From the NCBI GenBank assembly GCA_913009895.1, contig CAJVXY010000002.1, positions 1-64,000 on the forward strand: 64,000 bases of DNA, written 5' to 3'. How positions within the stretch are numbered: the stretch's first letter is position 1; each line of letters begins with the position of its first letter. Positions 62,206 to 64,000 of the stretch are shown in pieces. Both the position numbers and the translations under genes were made by a program. Under the pieces are notes generated by a model, which was not told the DNA's origin, made no database searches, and saw nothing but the letters and a program-made list of their open reading frames with translations. Source of the DNA: an uncultured Acidiferrobacteraceae bacterium. Its GTDB lineage: Bacteria; Pseudomonadota; Gammaproteobacteria; Acidiferrobacterales; SZUA-150.

Positions 62206-64000
62206 TGGCGGGTACAGCGCTTTTTGAGAACACAGTTTTGGATATGGCTTTAGGTAGTGCTTTGCCCGAAGGGACGGATGATACCGGTCAACCATTAAGA
62301 CGATTGACTTATGAGCGCATCAAAAATGGCTCATACAATGTATGGCTTAGATTTCAAGACGGCGCCAATGCCTATAAACGTGTCCCACTGATTGGCGTAA
62401 ACGGGGACAGGCGTCCAATGTATAAATTTCTTGATACAGAAAAATATCCCGTAAAAGATAATAATTATTACTGGATACCATTAGGCATTGGTGATGCCGT
62501 AAAAAAAGGCGAAAAAGTCGATAAAAGTAAAACCAAGCTTACCCCGGTATTTCCCGTCAGTTTTTGGGAAAGTGATAGCGACAAGCTTGTACATCTTCGT
62601 AGTGGTTATATTTATATATTTATAGATGGCTATTTATGGAGAGAAATATATGCCGTAGAGCCTATGACAGGTAAAAATCATGCCAATCTAAATATTGACC
62701 CAAGGACAGCTTTATCACGGTGGAGTTACTACGATGTTAATCTGGCTGGACAACAGTGTAGGGATAATCGACCCATTATCACTGAAGACAAGCAAAAAGC
62801 CGTCATTGCCTTACCAGAAACCATTAATGGAAAAGCACCGGAAATTCATATGTGTTTTTCCGAACACCAATGGAGCTGGGAATATATTTGTAAATTGGGA
62901 GGCATGGACAAAAAAGACCCCAGGTATATAGAGGAGCTCCATAAAAAACTTAAATATGACCAGTACAAGGCAGATAAAAGCCTGCTGGATAAGCGGGCGC
63001 AAAAAATAGACCTGAGCAAGGCAGATGGGTCCGGCAAACTACGGGAGACATACCTGATGCCCGTGTCCCGTGCCCACACTGAAAATAATGAGAATATTGA
63101 TAAAAGGCTTGAGACTCCGCGTCTTGGCCAGTTACTTGCGCCTGTAAATAACGCAGAATCAAAAAATGAGTATAAGGACAGCGAATGCCCGGTAGTTGCC
63201 CTGTTTGATCCGATTGGTCTGGCCAGGACAATTAATATTGATTTTCACAGAAAAGTGGAATATTTATCGAGTTGGGTAGAGAGCGAAGAAAACACAAAAG
63301 TCGTAATTGCCAGGTACTGCGATCAACTCGTTAAGACTGATGAGGATTATCAGGATTTTCTAAAAAGAATCGACGGGTATACACCTTCCGAATATATTGA
63401 AGCATACGATAAAGAGCTGGGAAAAAGAGAAGAAAAAGCGGAGAAAGTAATCGAAAAACTGGTCACTCATCTTGAAAAAACCGGGGCGGGTTCTATTTTT
63501 CAGGCTTTCGAGGATTTTGAGCTTACCGAAGGCTTTAAGCGACCCGAAAAAAGAGAATCAGGTCAGCAGGCGTTAGAGGCCTGGACAGATATTATTACTA
63601 ATATCAGCCATAGTGAACGTGGCAGAGAATATCTTCAGCAAGAATTAGAAACGGACGATAGTGTTACAAACAGCTGTCTTGGCGTCATTCTAAATAAAGA
63701 AATGTTAGACATCGTTGAGAACCAGATTAAAAAACAGGAAGAGGACATACTAAAACAGAAAACTCCGGAAGAATTCAATGAGCGGATTAATTATTATACC
63801 GACAATAATTTAAAAAACCGTCAAAAAATGATCCAGGATACGTTAAAAATCACTGGCGATGGTTATGCTGCACTTGAAAATATCCTGAATATACTCGCCT
63901 TACCCTTTACAAAGTTGAACAAGGAAGTTAAGTGGAATAATCTAAGAAGCGCCATAAGCTACTTATATGGAATACCTGTAATAGAAAAACAACTGGATTA
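62205..64000 (+). CDS. MIX-motif T6SS effector, N-terminal part (cut by window end)
   Basis: The frame is open from ATG 62205 through the window end (at least 598 residues, no stop). Residues 131-139, LRSGYIYIF, match the MIX core hRxGhhYhh found in secreted T6SS effectors, followed by DGYLWREIYAVE. Further on PVVALFDPIGLARTI resembles the DP-x-G motif of VasX-like/MIX proteins. After it a long Glu/Lys-rich helical region begins (about 370-590). No toxin domain is visible yet, so the activity is in the missing part or is pore-forming. Translational coupling to the PAAR-like gene fixes its role as cargo. Confidence 0.8.
   Translation, partial: MAGTALFENTVLDMALGSALPEGTDDTGQPLRRLTYERIKNGSYNVWLRFQDGANAYKRVPLIGVNGDRRPMYKFLDTEKYPVKDNNYYWIPLGIGDAVKKGEKVDKSKTKLTPVFPVSFWESDSDKLVHLRSGYIYIFIDGYLWREIYAVEPMTGKNHANLNIDPRTALSRWSYYDVNLAGQQCRDNRPIITEDKQKAVIALPETINGKAPEIHMCFSEHQWSWEYICKLGGMDKKDPRYIEELHKKLKYDQYKADKSLLDKRAQKIDLSKADGSGKLRETYLMPVSRAHTENNENIDKRLETPRLGQLLAPVNNAESKNEYKDSECPVVALFDPIGLARTINIDFHRKVEYLSSWVESEENTKVVIARYCDQLVKTDEDYQDFLKRIDGYTPSEYIEAYDKELGKREEKAEKVIEKLVTHLEKTGAGSIFQAFEDFELTEGFKRPEKRESGQQALEAWTDIITNISHSERGREYLQQELETDDSVTNSCLGVILNKEMLDIVENQIKKQEEDILKQKTPEEFNERINYYTDNNLKNRQKMIQDTLKITGDGYAALENILNILALPFTKLNKEVKWNNLRSAISYLYGIPVIEKQLD

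Noticed and set aside
1-64000. CRISPR array, prophage, rRNA operon or insertion sequence
   Set aside because: No spaced direct-repeat array, phage structural genes outside the T6SS homologues, rRNA sequence or transposase gene was seen.

Overview
The window is a chromosomal segment of a gammaproteobacterium of moderate GC. The best clue is gene order. The block rpsT (minus strand), murJ, ribF, ileS, lspA, fkpB, ispH, then on the minus strand pilE, pilY2-like, pilY1, pilX, pilW, pilV, fimU, and finally thiO matches the order known around PA4563-PA4548 of Pseudomonas aeruginosa. The gene content otherwise (attC-like integron sites, TsdA-like cytochromes, lower GC) argues against Pseudomonas itself. 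I do not assign a genus.

Layout. (1) 1-978: probable distal end of a chromosomal integron cassette array, with a C-terminal ORF fragment, an attC-like hairpin region, a Phd/YefM-ParE toxin-antitoxin cassette with its own promoter and operator, and a second, well-formed attC-like site. (2) 1031-5987, minus: a TolC-like channel, a drastically shortened adaptor lipoprotein, and an RND pump. (3) 6145-14888: housekeeping block, with a DUF2203 gene and a REP/BIME-like inverted repeat between murJ and ribF. (4) 14900-22804, minus: complete minor-pilin/PilY1 operon for type IV pili. Its 5' end overlaps four LytTR/AlgR-like boxes. (5) 23297-29597: thiO, a cysteine-free Fur-family regulator, tRNA-Thr(CGT), an SPFH lipoprotein, and two c-type cytochromes coupled to a SulP anion transporter. 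(6) 29605-35127, minus: a T6SS effector island with a VgrG carrying a C-terminal extension, a Tle1/DUF2235 phospholipase, and one intact plus two broken immunity-lipoprotein copies. (7) 36422-64000, plus: a full T6SS cluster (tagH-like, tssJ, K, L, M, tagF, tssA, B, C, hcp, tssE, F, G, clpV, vgrG). It is followed by an effector-loading module (DUF6484, TIGR02270-like, DUF2169, a catalytically dead ketosynthase-like protein, a DUF4150 PAAR-like protein) and a MIX-motif effector cut by the window end.

How the genes work together. All 13 T6SS core genes are present. Two divergent VgrG modules flank the apparatus genes. The minus-strand module probably delivers a lipase through the VgrG C-terminal domain, with periplasmic lipoproteins protecting the producer. 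The plus-strand module probably delivers the MIX effector on a PAAR-like tip with DUF2169 and ketosynthase-like helpers. Most notable for follow-up are the LytTR double boxes inside the fimU reading frame, the poly-G length difference between immunity copies, the adaptor reduced to about 119 residues, the ketosynthase-like protein lacking catalytic Cys and His, and the cassette-array edge.
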